A stretch of DNA of 64,000 bases from Alopecurus myosuroides (lineage: Eukaryota > Streptophyta > Magnoliopsida > Poales > Poaceae). A model generated the notes under the pieces. The model did no database searches and was not told where the DNA came from. It saw nothing but the letters and a program-made list of their open reading frames with translations. Each line of letters starts with the position of its first letter. Position 1 is the first letter of the stretch. The DNA is taken from assembly GCA_028641055.1 (NCBI GenBank), contig JAPCYS010001970.1, forward strand, positions 40,168-104,167. The letters run 5' to 3'. The position numbers and the translations under genes were made by a program. Shown in pieces: positions 35,001 through 49,000 of this stretch.

Positions 35001-35630
35001 TTGGGGTTCCCAGGTAGCAGCCTGGAATCTATGGGCTGGGACGTCGCCTTATGTTGCGGCCCCTTAGGCCTTTTTAGTTCTTGTTGATTAGCAACATATT
35101 TTGCTTTCCGTTGTCTGATGTAATGTTGGGTCGTGTGACCTCGGCTTGTAAGCTATACTCTAGTAACACTTGTTTAATACAACTGTCATGTCTAGAGTGC
35201 TGCTTTGATCGGTTGTTGGTTTCGAGCCCGTTGTTATACAGTTTTGGCTATGCCTGCATAGTTGTCGCAGTCGAGGGGTTGTGGAGCCGATGATCCATGT
35301 CCGAGCCCGCCTGTCGATGTGATCGGCCTGGGGCGAGGTAACCCCAGTAACCCTCGATTGTTGTTGCACTTTCTGGATACATAGCAGCTCTGTATAACTT
35401 TGGTCCCGTTCCTTCAGTTTCATCCGACTCGTGGACGCTTGGGTATGCATAATTGGTTATGACTAGCATGGATACAAGGAGTAGTAGACCGGGGATCCGG
35501 ACTACGTGCCGATGAATCCGGTCTGCCTGCCGTTGTTTGTTGCGGCCGGGGCTGGTAACCCTGAAGCCCTTGTGAGTCCATGGCTAGGAGCACATAACAG
35601 TATGTATATCTCTGGGTCCGGGGTCTGACA
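32023..35630 (+). mobile_element. 5' LTR of 32-43 kb element
   Basis: Begins TGTAACATCCC, ends GGGGTCTGACA. A GC-rich zone (32400-33050) is followed by AT-rich DNA. The exon-like block 33639-33747 is followed by a GC-type donor (GCAAGC). The palindromic block is 34511-34567, with a further exon-like block from 34952 to a stop at 35085-35087. The short ORFs in the GC-rich zone overlap each other on both strands and none is supported. I found no tRNA-like module in this LTR. Confidence 0.93.
34511..34567 (+). promoter_or_regulatory. Conserved palindrome-rich LTR block (32-43 kb 5' LTR)
   Basis: Reads CCCTGCAGGG, then CTTTTCGAAAAG in place of CTTCTCGAGAAG, then CCGCGG and GACGACTTGG. The changes on the two arms of the 12-bp palindrome are matched, so its symmetry is preserved. 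Confidence 0.5.
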
Positions 35631-35635
35631 AGTCT

Positions 35636-35647
35636 TGGTATCAGAGC
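35636..35647 (+). promoter_or_regulatory. Primer binding site of 32-43 kb element
   Basis: TGGTATCAGAGC, five bases after the LTR; complementary to initiator Met-tRNA. Confidence 0.93.
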
Positions 35648-38600
35648 AGGACTGCCTGTAGGAAAACCTTATTGCTTGGTCGATGTCGAGTCTAGTGTTT
35701 GTGAAAACTATTTTGAAACCTCAAATGAGTTGTGAAAATACCTTCTTAGGATTCTTTTTACTCCTTACCTGGTATCGCTCTAACTCTGGGTCTCCTTATC
35801 TCTTTTGGATTCCAAAAGGTTTTGCTATCTCTTCCAGTCATTCAAAACTTAGGTGCCTTCTTTGGCAATGACGTTCTTTTAACCAAGTTGACCTAGTGTT
35901 AAAGTTTCTAGAGTCGTGTGTGTTCCGTGTTCCGTTATCTCCTAAGCTGGGAGATTTCCTTTCCATCCAAATCTCTCTCAGAGTTGTGTGGATTCCATAG
36001 TATTCCCTGTTCTAAAGTCTCAAAATCCTGAACCTCGAGATTTCCTTCTCATCTCGAATGTATCCGTTATCCTCTGCTCAAATTTCTTCCGGAGCTACGT
36101 ATGTCTTCTTGGAAAGATACTCCGTGATTGCTACTCATAGTGCCCTTCAAGGCACTCAGATAGTAGTTGCTCATTTGTTTCGATTTCTAACCCTTGGACT
36201 TGAACCGAATGTCCCGAAATGTGCTGAATGGTGGTGGGTTGAATCATGTGGTTTTATAACCATGTGATGCTCACTCTATTAGTACAGGATGCTGACCTTT
36301 AACCCAAGTTCTGTTTCTTTGGATCCTGAGGAATATCTTCTACCTCAGGATGGCTAGGTAGTTTCAACTCCAATAGCCGTAGGTTTTCCCTTGTAATCAA
36401 GAAGGGATCACAACAAGAGTGGTCATCATGAAATCCACATCTTCGTTTTCAATTCAGCTATATCGATCTTCTAGCATGGGTTTTACAAAAGAGTATCACC
36501 TGTGCACTCCCCATGGCCTCTGGATTTTCCGGAGCATGTTCCTACTCTATAGTTGCTCTCAAATCTCCATCCGTTGGTTCGGACACCAAGTTGCCTATGA
36601 GTGTTGGATTCTTCCAATACATTTTCTCTGGTATTCCGTCAGAACCTTCCACCTTGGAATGTCAGGAGAAACAAACTCCAGTACCTCGTTCATCTCCAGG
36701 ACCAGGTCAAAGTTTTCCAGATTAGAGAAGTTTCATCATCTTCTACTCTGCTCCACCTTCGAGTATTATACACTTTTATATCAAGAGGTCGTGCTGAGTT
36801 TCATGGCCTTGTTGATGAAGTAATGCTCTTAGACGTTTTCACTCACCCTCCCTCCAAGCTTGAATGCTTGAAAATGATGGGTCTATGCTTTGAGGTGTGT
36901 ATCAGATATTCCTAGCAATTTGTATTGCTTCGAAAAATCTAGGAAACATCTGTACCCTTCTTAGCACTACTGGTCACCCAGCATCTTCTTAAAGTTGACT
37001 GTGTTACCAAATCCGTTCATTCCGGTGCACATTTTTGGTCAAAGAGTTAGGTTCATCCAAAAGCTCTCATGTTCATATCAGTTGCCTTGAAAAGCAAGAT
37101 TCCTTTCGAACTCCAAGACATACCGGTGGGTTGTGATATTCTGGTTGTCTTTCTAGAAGTATCACCAGGTTGTTACCTGACCGTGATGTCTATACGAGGG
37201 GTAGTTTGAACTACTCTTTTCTCCAAGAAACTCCCCTGGACACCCTGGACTAGTAGGTTGAGCTTAAACAACAACTTGGAAAGTTGAAAGACAAGAGCTC
37301 CTCCTAACTGGGTCCTTTATTAAGGGATGCCTAGTTTCCTTTGTGTTGAAGCAGGATAGTATCTCCTGAATGGACATGCTATCTTTCTAACCTTGGTTTG
37401 ATTTGGGCTATCGTCAAATCAAGGCCAGATTCAAGGATTATCTTGGTTGTGTTTTTACTCATGGTATTTTGCCGAGTACACCTTCATGTCCTTTGGTCTG
37501 ACCAATACCTTGCCTCGTTCGTATGTCATATGAATCCCTCTTCTTGGAGTGTTTTGATAAGGGTGTTTTCGAGCCCATCGATGTCATTCCTATTTCTTCG
37601 AGTTGCAAGAGGCTCATGCTAAACAAATGGCAACAACGTTGGAAACTTTCAAGAACCATCTTTGTGTCATCACGAAGTTTGTGTTCTGGGTGTTCGAAGT
37701 AACCTACTCCGGTTCATGTGCTTACGGTGAAAGTTGTCGCCATGGACGCGAGTAGAGTTCTCTTGTTCCCTCGGGAATAATCCCAGTCGGTCATGTATGT
37801 GTGGTATATTCTTGAGATGGTAGGTTGGTACCTCCATTTATTTGAAGAAGTTCTACATCCACACCAAGCCACTGACTGATCGTTCGTGAAAGCAGAAGTT
37901 TATCTTTGCAATCATCTTCCCAACAAGGACTCCGATGTGTTTTGTTGCAAGTAATCCATGTAGGTGCAACCGTCTTTCACAAGTTGCCAACACATGAGTT
38001 CTACAATCTCACTCATCCTCTTGAGTGTGACATCATAGTCCATATCTTGAGAATCCAGTAAATGTATCTCAATTGTAACCGGTGCAATTCCGCCGATCAA
38101 CTATATCGAGTTTGAGTTATCAATCCACAAAGCAGAGTTGAATCTCAAGCAACAATGATGGTTAGTGTTTCCTCAAGAGTATTGAATTAGGTCCTTTCAA
38201 AATCCGGCATGGTTGATGTGGTGGTTGACACAATTAGCCGGAAGACCTAATGTCATATCTCTTTGAATCCGTAAGAACAACCACTCCCTGTGAAATCCTT
38301 GTGTGGTTCATTCTAACAAGTTTTCTCTCCCCGTTCTTCCAAACCGGAGTTTTTCTTTCACTTGATGACCTATAAAAGGTTCGTCATGAGCCTGCTATCG
38401 GTTTCCATAACATCAGGAGAACTTGGAAGTTGATCTTTCCAATGTCTCCCCGTCAACCCTCCAAACCTTTGTTCTAGTGGAAACAAGTTCATCATGAGAA
38501 AACTCGTGTGTTTCGTAACCACCATTTATCAGCTCCCTTTTTCAAGTTGTTTGTACTTGAAGTTCCGTTCAGCTCACACATTGTGTGAATTTGTCAGTTA

Positions 38601-39380
38601 CCTCAGCCAGGGGATCTTAACCAGGTGGTAAACGTATTGCTACGTCAAATCCACCATAGGAAACAGATTCCTATCCCTTCTGGTGTTTCAATCCTCATTG
38701 GTTACCCAGCCCTGTGGTGTGACCAAGAATTCCTCCCTAACTACGGTGATTCCAATATCCTCTGGTTACTCATCTTCTGCAGTGAAGTAACATCCCGATC
38801 TTTGACAAAGATTTCGATAAAGTTTAACGGAATGAAAGTTCTGTTATCTTCCGTGTCCACTCCGAAGAGTGAACATGATCTGGTATCAAAATTCTCTTTA
38901 ACGCACGACTATAGTGTTTCCTCGTGTTTTTCCTCGTTTGTGGATATTATGTTTTGGTATCCAAGACAATCCTCTCCATCTTGGTTGTCTGTTTGAACAA
39001 ACCTCGATGTCATAAGTTGTTCAACCTTTCTTTTTAAAAGGATTTAAAGTCTTGTGCAAAGCTCATATTCTAAATCCTTTCAAGAACCATCGTCCGTAAA
39101 CTTGAAACCATCTTTTGTTCCCTCCGTTATCTTGATGTGTTTCATGCCTGTTAACTCAAAAGTTCTTTACGAACATTCATGTCATGAGTTATCCATGAGA
39201 AACTCGATCTTCGTGAAGATCATTTCCTAAGAGTTTCCCTCTTACCTCAGGTGTATCCGTTCAATACTTCAAGATGCTACGGATCAACCTCTTCGAGAAG
39301 AGAACCGTAAGGTTCGAGAAGATCGTTCAAAACCGGTGTTCCTTCTTCTTCTCCTTCGGGAATCTCGGGACGAGATTCTT
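35648..39380 (+). pseudogene. Heavily decayed gag-pol interior
   Basis: No ORF exceeds about 134 codons and none is coherent. Collinear remnants are visible by comparison with the intact pol. A protease-RT linker (37105-37180) matches the region before the RT. An RT start with DLGYRQI lies at 37400-37420 and MSFGLTN at 37486-37506. An RNase H end lies at about 38113-38244, and the terminal GAATCTCGGGACGAGATTC follows at about 39360. Stops and frame changes are dense throughout. The gag region (about 35700-36300) is barely recognisable. It encodes no working enzyme. Confidence 0.75.
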
Positions 39381-39382
39381 GT

Positions 39383-39390
39383 AAGGGGGG
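39383..39390 (+). promoter_or_regulatory. Polypurine tract of 32-43 kb element
   Basis: AAGGGGGG lies seven bases before the 3' LTR start; it is intact although the coding interior is not. Confidence 0.85.
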
Positions 39391-39396
39391 TAGATT

Positions 39397-42300
39397 TGTA
39401 ACATCCCAAAATTTGCTAACAAAAGGGTGTGGTGTGTGTTCATCTCATACATGCATCAAACAAAAATTTAAATCATGTTTGAACCAATTTAAACTATGAA
39501 ATTTTAATGGTTTCAGAAAATTCCACAAAAAGTACTTAATTCGGGTTCCAAAATTTTGTATTGAAAAATAATTCAAATGCACCAACCCAAGTTATGGTTT
39601 TGTTGGAAATTCCATGAGCTTTTCAAAAACTATTTTTGCCAAATTTTGTGTTCACAAAAAGGTCCCCAAAAAGTTTGTTTTCTGTCCTGTTTTTAAGCTG
39701 AGAAGGACCTCTCTGTAATTTCTGGAAGTTACAGGGGGTTACCGAAAAGTCCCCTTTTCTTTCCTTCTTCTTCCTTTGGCCAGAAGGACACCTGCGTGGC
39801 CGATCCCCCCGATGCCGAACGCCACCTCCTGCTTGTGGCTTGGCTCGAGAGGATAGACGAGGAGAAGTCTGCATCGTACCTTCTCCCTCCCCTCGCTCAC
39901 TCTCTTTCCATCTGAACGGAGCACACCGAAAGAAGACACGAACCCTAACCCTACTGCCCGTTGGCCGCCGTCGATTCCCGCCGTTCCCGGCCACCTCCGG
40001 CCGACTGGAGGTGACCAGGAGGAGCGCCTGGTCCCCGCCTTCCTCCTTGCCCAGCCTCGTTTGCAGGGATTCCCGGGAGGAGCTGAATCGGGGTCGTCTT
40101 CTTCACCTCCGGCGCCGTGCCCTCTCCCGATTCCGGCCAACTCCGTTAGCCCCCGTCGTATCTGAAGCTTCCATCACCCTCCTGGTGAGCTAAGCCACCT
40201 TGTGACGTTCTTCGATTCGTATTTGCCGCTCGTTTTTGCCCTCGTCCTCTTGCTACGCCGCCGGCCACCGCGGAAGTCATCGCCGGCGTCATTCCGGTGG
40301 CCAATAGATGGCGGCGCCGCCACCCAATGGCTCGCCTTGAGCCCCTCAATCGGTTGCACCGCGCCCCGCGGGCCAATTCTCCCTCGATCGAGCGAATTGC
40401 TCGCCGGTTTAGCCTCTGTAGCCATGGTGACATCATCATCGCGTCATCATGACGTCAAAACTGTTTTGTCCTTTTTCAGAAAATGGTTAATAATAAACAG
40501 AAAATAGTTAAAGTTAATAATTGAATAACTATTAAGATATTAACCATAAAAATAAAGTAAAAATATGGTTTTCATCAGAAAAAGATGCTCAATCCAAATA
40601 TGTCATTTCCACATATATTTGACAAAGTTGAATTTTGGCCTTTATTTAATATTGTTTAATCATTTAAAATGGAGAAAATAAGTTTTTATTCACTAAAATT
40701 AGAAAATTAAAAGTTATATATCAAATTGCTCAAAATGACAAATGCAATCTATTTATGGTATTTTCAAACCCATTTGAGCAACTAAAATGGTAGTCACTTC
40801 CATAATCGTCCGAATTGCCCCTCCGGGGCCTATTTCGGGCTAATTTCAGTAAAATCGCATAATTGCCATATGAACCCTAGCAACCCATCGAACATGTTTA
40901 GGGCTCTATTTCAGTGCACTAACTTGCTCATGCATACATATTGCGCATTGCATCGATGCCATGTGTTGATTGTTGTTTTTCTTATTTCGGTGTTTGTTCC
41001 CCCTCGGTAGAACGTGACTCCGAAGAGAAGGCCAACAAATCCAATGGCGAATACTTGATCCTAACCGACAAGTCAAGCACTTATTCCAGAAGAACTTTAT
41101 CCGGTTTTCTTGAAGCAAGGCAAGCATAACCTCTTATCTGCCCATATATGATTTCGAAAGACTTTTCATTCTCATACAAATGCATTCGATTCCAATGTAT
41201 CTTGAGTCAATAGATAGAGTTATCCTATTTATTTGCATAACCCAGATATCATGATTCAATACTCCTAGCAGACATAGGATTTGTTTGTGTGTATCGCCAG
41301 AGCCTCAAATATGCCATGCTTAGTCATACATGTCTGTTGATCTCTGCTCCATCCGGTTGATGAATCAGAGTTGCGAATGAATCTAGTATGGTAGGAAGTA
41401 GTGGTAAGTTAAGAGATGTTTGATTAACATGATTTAAAGGTGTGGATGACGAGATCACAGAGGGTCTGTGGTGGTTGTCTCGTTCATGCCCCTAGGAGCG
41501 AGTTCTCGTCTTCGAGCCAAGACTGAGCGTGCATCCACACGAGGGATTGGATTCCCCTCGGTCTCAACTTGCCTAGTTTGTTCCATGAGTTGCCTAGTTC
41601 GGGCTTTCCATTTCGATTTGCGGGGATATCAAAACATTTTCAAAACTAGGACGTGGCGGTGCAACAGCCTGTGGCGAGACAGTAGTTGAAGCACCGCTCA
41701 CAATGATAGAGACCCGGCAGGAGATGGCCACTCCCTGTTGGCGGTCCATCTCTACTCGGAGCGACTCATGGAATAGGCGAAGCAAGGGAAAGGTCGTGGT
41801 CGACCTCCATATGCCGGCACTTCCCGGAATAGTGCCAACGTTCTGGCATTAAGAGTTGGTTGATACGTATGGTTAAAGTTGTACACCCCTGCAGGGTTTA
41901 ATCTTTTCGAAAAGCCGTGTCCGCGGTTAAGGACGACTTGGTAACGGATTCTGTGATCATAGACAACTTAAACGGAATGATTAAAACTTGTTGATAATGA
42001 ATGAAGGATGCCTCCTCGGAGATGCCGAGAGGGGTTACCTTGTAGCATGAGTTACCGGAACAACTTGAGGTGGTGATCTTTGAAGCACGAGGTGCTGAAT
42101 TTGTTGGTGGATGAAAAAGATGATGATATCAGTAGTTGAGTAGCTTTCTCATCTGTTTTCAAAATACTCTATGAGACGTGCTATTCCTTCCTCAACTTGG
42201 AAAACAAAGATGGCTTTACGCAAAATAACCTTCATAAAACCTTTCTGAAGATAGCAGATATATAATAGGTTACTAAGTCTTGTTGAGTACCTCCCATACT

Positions 42301-43003
42301 CAGGTTTGCTTAATTTTGGTTCAGGAGAAGATCTCACATCGATGGTGTTTCAGCGTGGACATCGACGAGTAGTTTGGGGTTCCCAGGTAGCAGCCTGGAA
42401 TCTATGGGCTGGGACGTCGCCTTATGTTGCGGCCTCTTAGGCCTTTTTAGTTCTTGTTGATTAGCAACATATTTTGCTTTCCGTTGTCTGATGTAATGTT
42501 GGGTCGTGTGACCTCTGCTTGTAAGCTATACTCTAGTAACACTTGTTTAATACAACTGTCATGTCTAGAGTGCTGCTTTGATCGGTTGTTGGTTTCGAGC
42601 CCGTTGTTATACAGTTTTGGCTATGCCTGCATAGTTGTCGCAGTCGAGGGGTTTTGGAGCCGATGATCCATGTCCGAGCCCGCCTGTCGATGTGATCGGC
42701 CTGGGGCGAGGTAACCCCAGTAACCCTCGATTGTTGTTGCACTTTCTGGATACATAGCAGGTCTGTATAACTTTGGTCCCGTTCCATCAGTTTCATCCGA
42801 CTCGTGGACGCTTGGGTATGCATAATTGGTTATGACTAGCATGGATACAAGGAGTAGTAGACCGGGGATCCAGACTACGTGCCGATGAATCCGGTCTGCC
42901 TGCCGTTGTTTGTTGCGGCCGGGGCTGGTAACCCTGAAGCCCTTGTGAGTCAATGGCTAGGAGCACATAACAGTATGTATATCTCTGGGTCCGGGGTCTG
43001 ACA
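39397..43003 (+). mobile_element. 3' LTR of 32-43 kb element
   Basis: 3607 bp, one base shorter than the 5' LTR, with only scattered substitutions and tiny indels. It carries the same exon-like and palindromic blocks as its partner. Confidence 0.93.
41885..41941 (+). promoter_or_regulatory. Conserved palindrome-rich LTR block (32-43 kb 3' LTR)
   Basis: Partner of 34511-34567 with the same CTTTTCGAAAAG palindrome. Confidence 0.5.
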
Positions 43004-43008
43004 ATTTG
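43004..43008. repeat. Target-site duplication ATTTG (right)
   Basis: Perfect copy of 32018-32022. Confidence 0.93.
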
Positions 43009-46000
43009 GGGGTCCGGGGACAATCTCGTGGGCATTTCTAGCAGTCATTAAAACTCGTCGATTTGGTCCTTGCTCGAAGTTTTCGTGAGCTATAGTACAT
43101 TGTTTGGTGGTAAAGGGACAATTTCATGGGCATTTCTGGCATTCATTATAACTCCTTGATTTGGTCCTACCTTGTAGTTTTCGTGAACTATAGCACACTG
43201 TTTGGGGTCCGGGGACAATTTCATTGGGATTTCTAGCATTCATTAAAACTTGTCGATTTTATCCTACCTCGAAGTTTTTCTGAGCCATAGGAGACTGTTT
43301 GGGGGTCCGTGGACAATTTCATGGGCATTTCAGGCATTCATTAAAACTCATTGATTTGGTCCTTTCTCGCAGTTTTCGTGAGCTATAGCACACTAATTGG
43401 GGGTCCGGGGACAATCTTGTGGGCATTTCTAGCATTCATTAAAACTCGTCGGTTTAGTCCCTGCTCAAAGTTTTGTGAGCTATAGTACACTATTTGATGG
43501 TAAGGGGACAATTTCATGGGCATTTCTGGCATTCATTAAAACTCATTAATTTGTCCCTTTCTCGTACTTTTCGTGAGCTATAGTACACTGTTTTGGGGTC
43601 CCGAGACAATATCATGGGCATTTCTGGCATTCATTAAAACTCCTCGATTTGGTCGTACCTCGAAGTTTTCGTGAGGTATAGCAGACAGTTTGGGGTTCTG
43701 GGGACAATTTCATGGGCATTTCTGGCATTCATTAAAACTCGTCGATTTTGTCCTTGCTCGAAGTTTTCGTGAGCTATAGTACACTATTTGGTAGTGAGGG
43801 AACAATTTCATGGTCATTTCTAACATTCATTAAAATTCTTGATTTGGTCCTACCTCGCAGTCTTTGTGAGCTATAGTACAACTGTTTGGGTGTCCGTTGA
43901 CAATTTCTTGGGGATTTCTAGCATTCATTAAAACTCGTAGATTTTCTCCTACCTCGCAGTTTTTGTGAGGTATAGCAGACTATTTGGAGGTCTGTGGACA
44001 ATTTCATGGGCATTTCAGACATTCATTAAAACTCATCAATTTGGTCCTTTCTCGCAGTTTTCGTGAGCTATAGCACACTAATTGGGGGTCCTGGGAAAAT
44101 CTTGTGGGCATTTCTAGCATTCATTAAAACTCGTCGGTTTGGTCCCTGCTCAAAGTTTTTGTGAGCTATATTACACTATTTGATGGTCAGGGGACAATTT
44201 CATGGGCATTTCTGGCATTCATTAAAACTCGTCGATTTCGTCCTTGCTCGAAGTTTTCGTGAGCTATAGTACACTGTTTGGTAGTAATGGCACAATTTCA
44301 TGGTCATTTCTAACATTCATTAAACTCCTCGATCTGGTGCTACATCGTATTTTTCGTGAGCTATAGCACAATGCTTAAGGGTCCGGGGACAATTTTGTGA
44401 GCATTTCTGGCAGTCATTAAAACTCATTGATTTGTCCGTTTCTCGCACTTTTCGTGAGCTATAGTACACTGTTTCGGGGTCCCGGGACAATTTCATGGGC
44501 ATTTCTGGCATTCATTAAGACTTCTCGATTTGGTCGTCCCTTGCAGTTATCGTGACGTATAGCACACAGTTTGGGGTCCGGGGAAAATTTCATGGGCATT
44601 TCTGGCATTCATTAAAACTCGTCGATTTTTTCCTTGCTCGAAGTTTTCGTGAGCTATAGTACACTATTTGGTAGTAAGGGGACAATTTCATGGGCATTTC
44701 TAACATTCTTTGAAATTCTCGATTTGGTCCTACCTCGCAGTTTTTGTGAGCTATAGTACACTGTTTGGGCGTCCTGGGACAATTTCTTGGGCATTTCTGG
44801 CATCATTAAAACTCCTTGATTTGCTCCTACCTCGCAGTTTTCGTGAGGTATAGCGGACTATTTGGTGGTCCAAGGACAGTTTCATGGGCTTTTCTGGCAT
44901 TCATTAAAACTCGTCGATTTTGTCCTTGCTCGAAGTTTTCGTGATCTATAGTACACTGTTTGGTGGTCCAGGGACAATTTCATGGGCATTTCTGGCATTC
45001 ATTAAAACTCCTTGATTTGGTCCTAGCTCGCAATCTGCGTGAGCTACAACACAAGGTTTGGGGTCCGGGGACAATTTCATTGGGATTTCTGGCATTCATT
45101 AAAACTCCTTGATTTGGTGCTACCTCGTAGTTTTCGTGAGCTATAGCAGACTGTGTGGGGTCCGCGGACAATTTCATGGGCAGTTCTATCATTCATTAAA
45201 ACTCGTAGATTTCGTACTTTCTCGCAGTTTTTGTGAACAATAGTACACAGTTTTATGGCCCGGGGACAATTTCATGGGCATTTCTAACATCCATTAAAAT
45301 TCTCGATTTGGTCCTACCTCGCAGTTTTTGTGAGCTATAGTGCACTGTTTGGGCATCCGGGAACAATTTCTTGGGCATTTCTGGCATTCATTAGAACTCC
45401 TTGATTTGCTCCTACCTCGCAGTTTTCGTGAGGTATAGCCGACTATTTGGGGGTTTGTGGAAAATTTCATGGGCATTTCTAGCATTCATTAAAACTCGTC
45501 GATTTGGTCCTTGCTCGCAATTTTCGTGAGGTATAGCAGACTATTTGGGGGTCCGGGACAATCTCGTGGGCATTTCTAGCAGTCATTAAAACTCGTCGAT
45601 TTGGTCCTTGCTCGAAGTTTTCGTGAGCTATAGTACACTGTTTCGTGGTAAAGGGACAATTTCATGGGCATTTCTGTCATTCATTATAACTCCTTGATTT
45701 GGTCCTACCTTGCAGTTTTTGTGAACTATAGCACACTGTTTGGGGTCCAGGGACAATTTCATTGGGATTTCTAGCATTCATTAAAACTCGTCGATTTTCT
45801 CCTACCTCGAAGTTTTTCTGAGCCATAGGAGACTGTTTGGGGGTCCGGGGACAATTGCATGGGCAGTTCTATTGTTCATTAAAACTCATAGATTTGGTCC
45901 TTTCTCGTAGTTTTTGTGAGCAATAGTACACTGTTTTGTGGTCTGTGGGCAATTTCATGGGAATTTCTAGCATTCATTAAAACTCGTCAATTTTGTCCTT

Positions 46001-49000
46001 GCTCGAAGTTTTCGTGATCTATAGTACACTATTTGGTCGTAAGGGGACAATTTCATGGGTATTGCTAACATTCATTAAACTCCTCGATTTGGTTCTTTCT
46101 TGTAGTTTTCGTGAGCTATAGTACACTATTTCGTGGTTCGGGGACAATTTCATGGGCATTTATGGCATTCATTAAAACTTGTCGATTTGGTCCTTTCTCG
46201 CAGTTTTTGTGAGGTATTGTACATTGTTTAGGGGTCTAGGGACAATTTCATGGGCATTGCTGGCATTCATTAAAACTCGACGATTTAGTTCTTTCTTGCA
46301 GTTTTCGTGAGCTAGAGTACACTATAATGTGGTCTGGGGACAATTTCATGGGCATTTATGGCATTCATTAAAACATGTCGATTTGGTCCTTTCTTGCAGT
46401 TTTTGTGAGCGAGAGCACACTGTTTAGGGGTCCGGGGACAATTTTATGGGCATTTCTGGCATTCATTACAAATCGACGATTTGGTTCTTTCTGGCAGTTT
46501 TCGTGATCTAGAATACACTATTTCGTGGTCCGGGGACAATTTCATGGGAATTTATGGCATCCATTAAAACTTGTCGATTTGGTCGTACCTCGTAGTTTTC
46601 GTGAGGTATAGCACACAGTTTGGGGATCCAGGGACAATTTCATGGGCATTTCTGGCATTCATTAAAACTCGTCCATTTTGTCCTTGCTCGAAGTTTTCTT
46701 GAGCTATAGTACACTATTTGGTAGCAAGGGAACAATTTCATGGCCATTTCTAGCATTCATAGTACACTGTTTGGTGGTCCAGGGACAATTTCATGGGAAT
46801 TTCTAGCATTCATTAAAACTTGTCAATTTTGTCCTTGCTCGAAGTTTTCGTGATCTATAGTACACTATTTGGTCGTAAGGGGACAATTTCATGGGTATTT
46901 CTAACATTCATTAAAACTCCTCGATTTGGTTCTTTCTTGCAGTTTTCGTGAGCTAGAATACACTATATCGTGCTCCGGGGACAATTTTAGGGGCATTTAT
47001 GGCATTCATTAAAACTTGTTGATTTGGTTCTTTCTCGCAGTTTTTGTGAGCTATTGTACATTGTTTGGGGGTCCGGGGAAAATTTCATTGGAATTTCTGG
47101 CATTCATTAAAACTCCTCGATTTGGTTGCACCTCGTAGTTTTGGTGAGGTATAGCACACAGTTTGGGGGTCTTGGGACAATTTCATGGGCATTTCTGGCA
47201 TTCATTAAAACTCGACGATTTTGTCCTTACTAGAAGTTTTCGTGAGCTATAGTACACTATTTGGTAGTAAGGGAACAATTTCTTGGGAATTTCTAACATT
47301 CATTAAAATTCTCGATTTGGTCCTACCTCGCAGTTTTTGTGAGCTATGTACACTGTTTGGGCGTCCGGGAACAATTTCTTGGGCATTTCTGGCATTCATT
47401 AAAAATCCTTGATTTGCTCCTACCTCGCAGTTTTCGTGAGGTATAGGAGACTATTTGGGGGTTTATGGACAATTTCATGGGCATTTCTAGCATTCATTAA
47501 AACTCGTCGATTTGGTCCTTGCTCGAAGTTTTCGTGAGCTATAGTACACTGTTTGGGGGTCCGCGGTCAATCTCGTGGGCATTTCTAACAGTCATTAAAA
47601 CTCGTCGATTTGGTCCTTGCTCGAAGTTTTCGTGAGCTATAGTACACTGTTTGGTGGTAAAGGGACAATTTCATGGGCATTTCTGGCATTCATTAAAACT
47701 CCTTGATTTGTTCCTACCTCGAAATTTTTGTGAACTTTAGCAGACTGTTTAGGGGTCCAGGGACAATTTCATGGGAAGTTCTATCATTCGTTAAAACTCA
47801 TAGTTGTGGTCCATTCTCGCAGTTTTCGAGAGCAATAGTACAATGTTTCGTGGTCCGGGGACAATTTCATGGGCATTTCAGGCATTCATTAAAACTCGTC
47901 GATTTGGTCCTTGCTCGAAGTTTTCGTGAGCTATAGTACACTGGTTGGTGGTAAAGGGACAATTTGATGGGCATTTCTAGCATTCATTAAAACTCCTTGA
48001 TTTGGTCCTACCTCGCAGTTTTCATGAACTATAGCACACTATTTGGGGGTACGGTGAAAATTTCATTGGGATTTCTGGCATTCATTAAATCTCGTCGATT
48101 TGCTCCTACCTCGCAGTTTTCGTGAGCTATAGCAAACTGTTTGGGGGTACAGGGACAATTTCATGGCAGTTCTATCATTCATTAAAACTTGTAGATTTGG
48201 TCCTTTCTCATAGTTTTTGTGAGCTATAGTTACACTGTTCCGTGGTCTGGGGAAAATTTCATGGGTATTTTCGGCATTCATTTTAACTCGTCGGTTTAGT
48301 CCTTTCTTGCAATTTTCGTGAGCTATAGTACACTATATTGTGGTCCGGGGACAATTTCATGGGCATTTCTGGCATTCATTAAAACTCGTAGATTTGGTCG
48401 TATGTCACAGTTTTTGTGAGCCATAGTACATTATTTTGGGGGTACGGGCACAATTTTCTGGGCGTTTCTGGCATTAATTAAAACTCCTAGATTTGGTCCT
48501 ATCTCATAGTTTTTGTAAGTCATAGTACACTATTTGGTGGTCGAGGGACAATTTCATGGGCATTTCTGGCATTCATTAAAACTCGTCGATTTTGTCCTTG
48601 CTTGAAGTTTTCGTGATCTATAGTACACTATTTGGTTGTAAGGGAACAATTTCATGGGTATTTCTAACATTCATTAAAACACCTCGATTTGGTTCTTTCT
48701 TGCAGTTTTCGTGAGCTATAGTACACTATTTCGTGGTCCGGGGACAATTTCATGGGCATTTATGGCATTCATTAAAACTTGTCGATTTGGTCCTTTCTCG
48801 CAGTTTTTGTGAGCTAGAGCACACTGTTTAGGGGTCCGGGTAGAATTTCATGGGAATTGCTGGCATTCATTAAAACTCGACGATTTAATTCTTTCTTGCA
48901 GTTTTCGTGAGCTAGAGTACACTATATTGTGGTCCGGGGACAATTTCATGGGCATTTATGGCATTCATTAAAACATGTCGATTTGGTCCTTTCTTGCAGT

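Larger units (their letters stand above)
32023..43003 (+). mobile_element. Non-autonomous chromovirus-like element with decayed pol, inserted in satellite
   Basis: 10981 bp: LTR 32023-35630 (3608 bp), primer site, 3.77-kb interior, purine tract, LTR 39397-43003 (3607 bp). The two LTRs are almost identical by eye, so insertion was recent. The interior has no long ORF but retains faint pol similarity in the normal order. Perfect ATTTG duplications flank it. Confidence 0.95.

Noticed and set aside
36419..36823. 134-codon ORF as a gene in the 32-43 kb element
   Set aside because: It lies within the decayed gag-pol interior, has no domain, and neighbouring frames hold the faint pol similarity.
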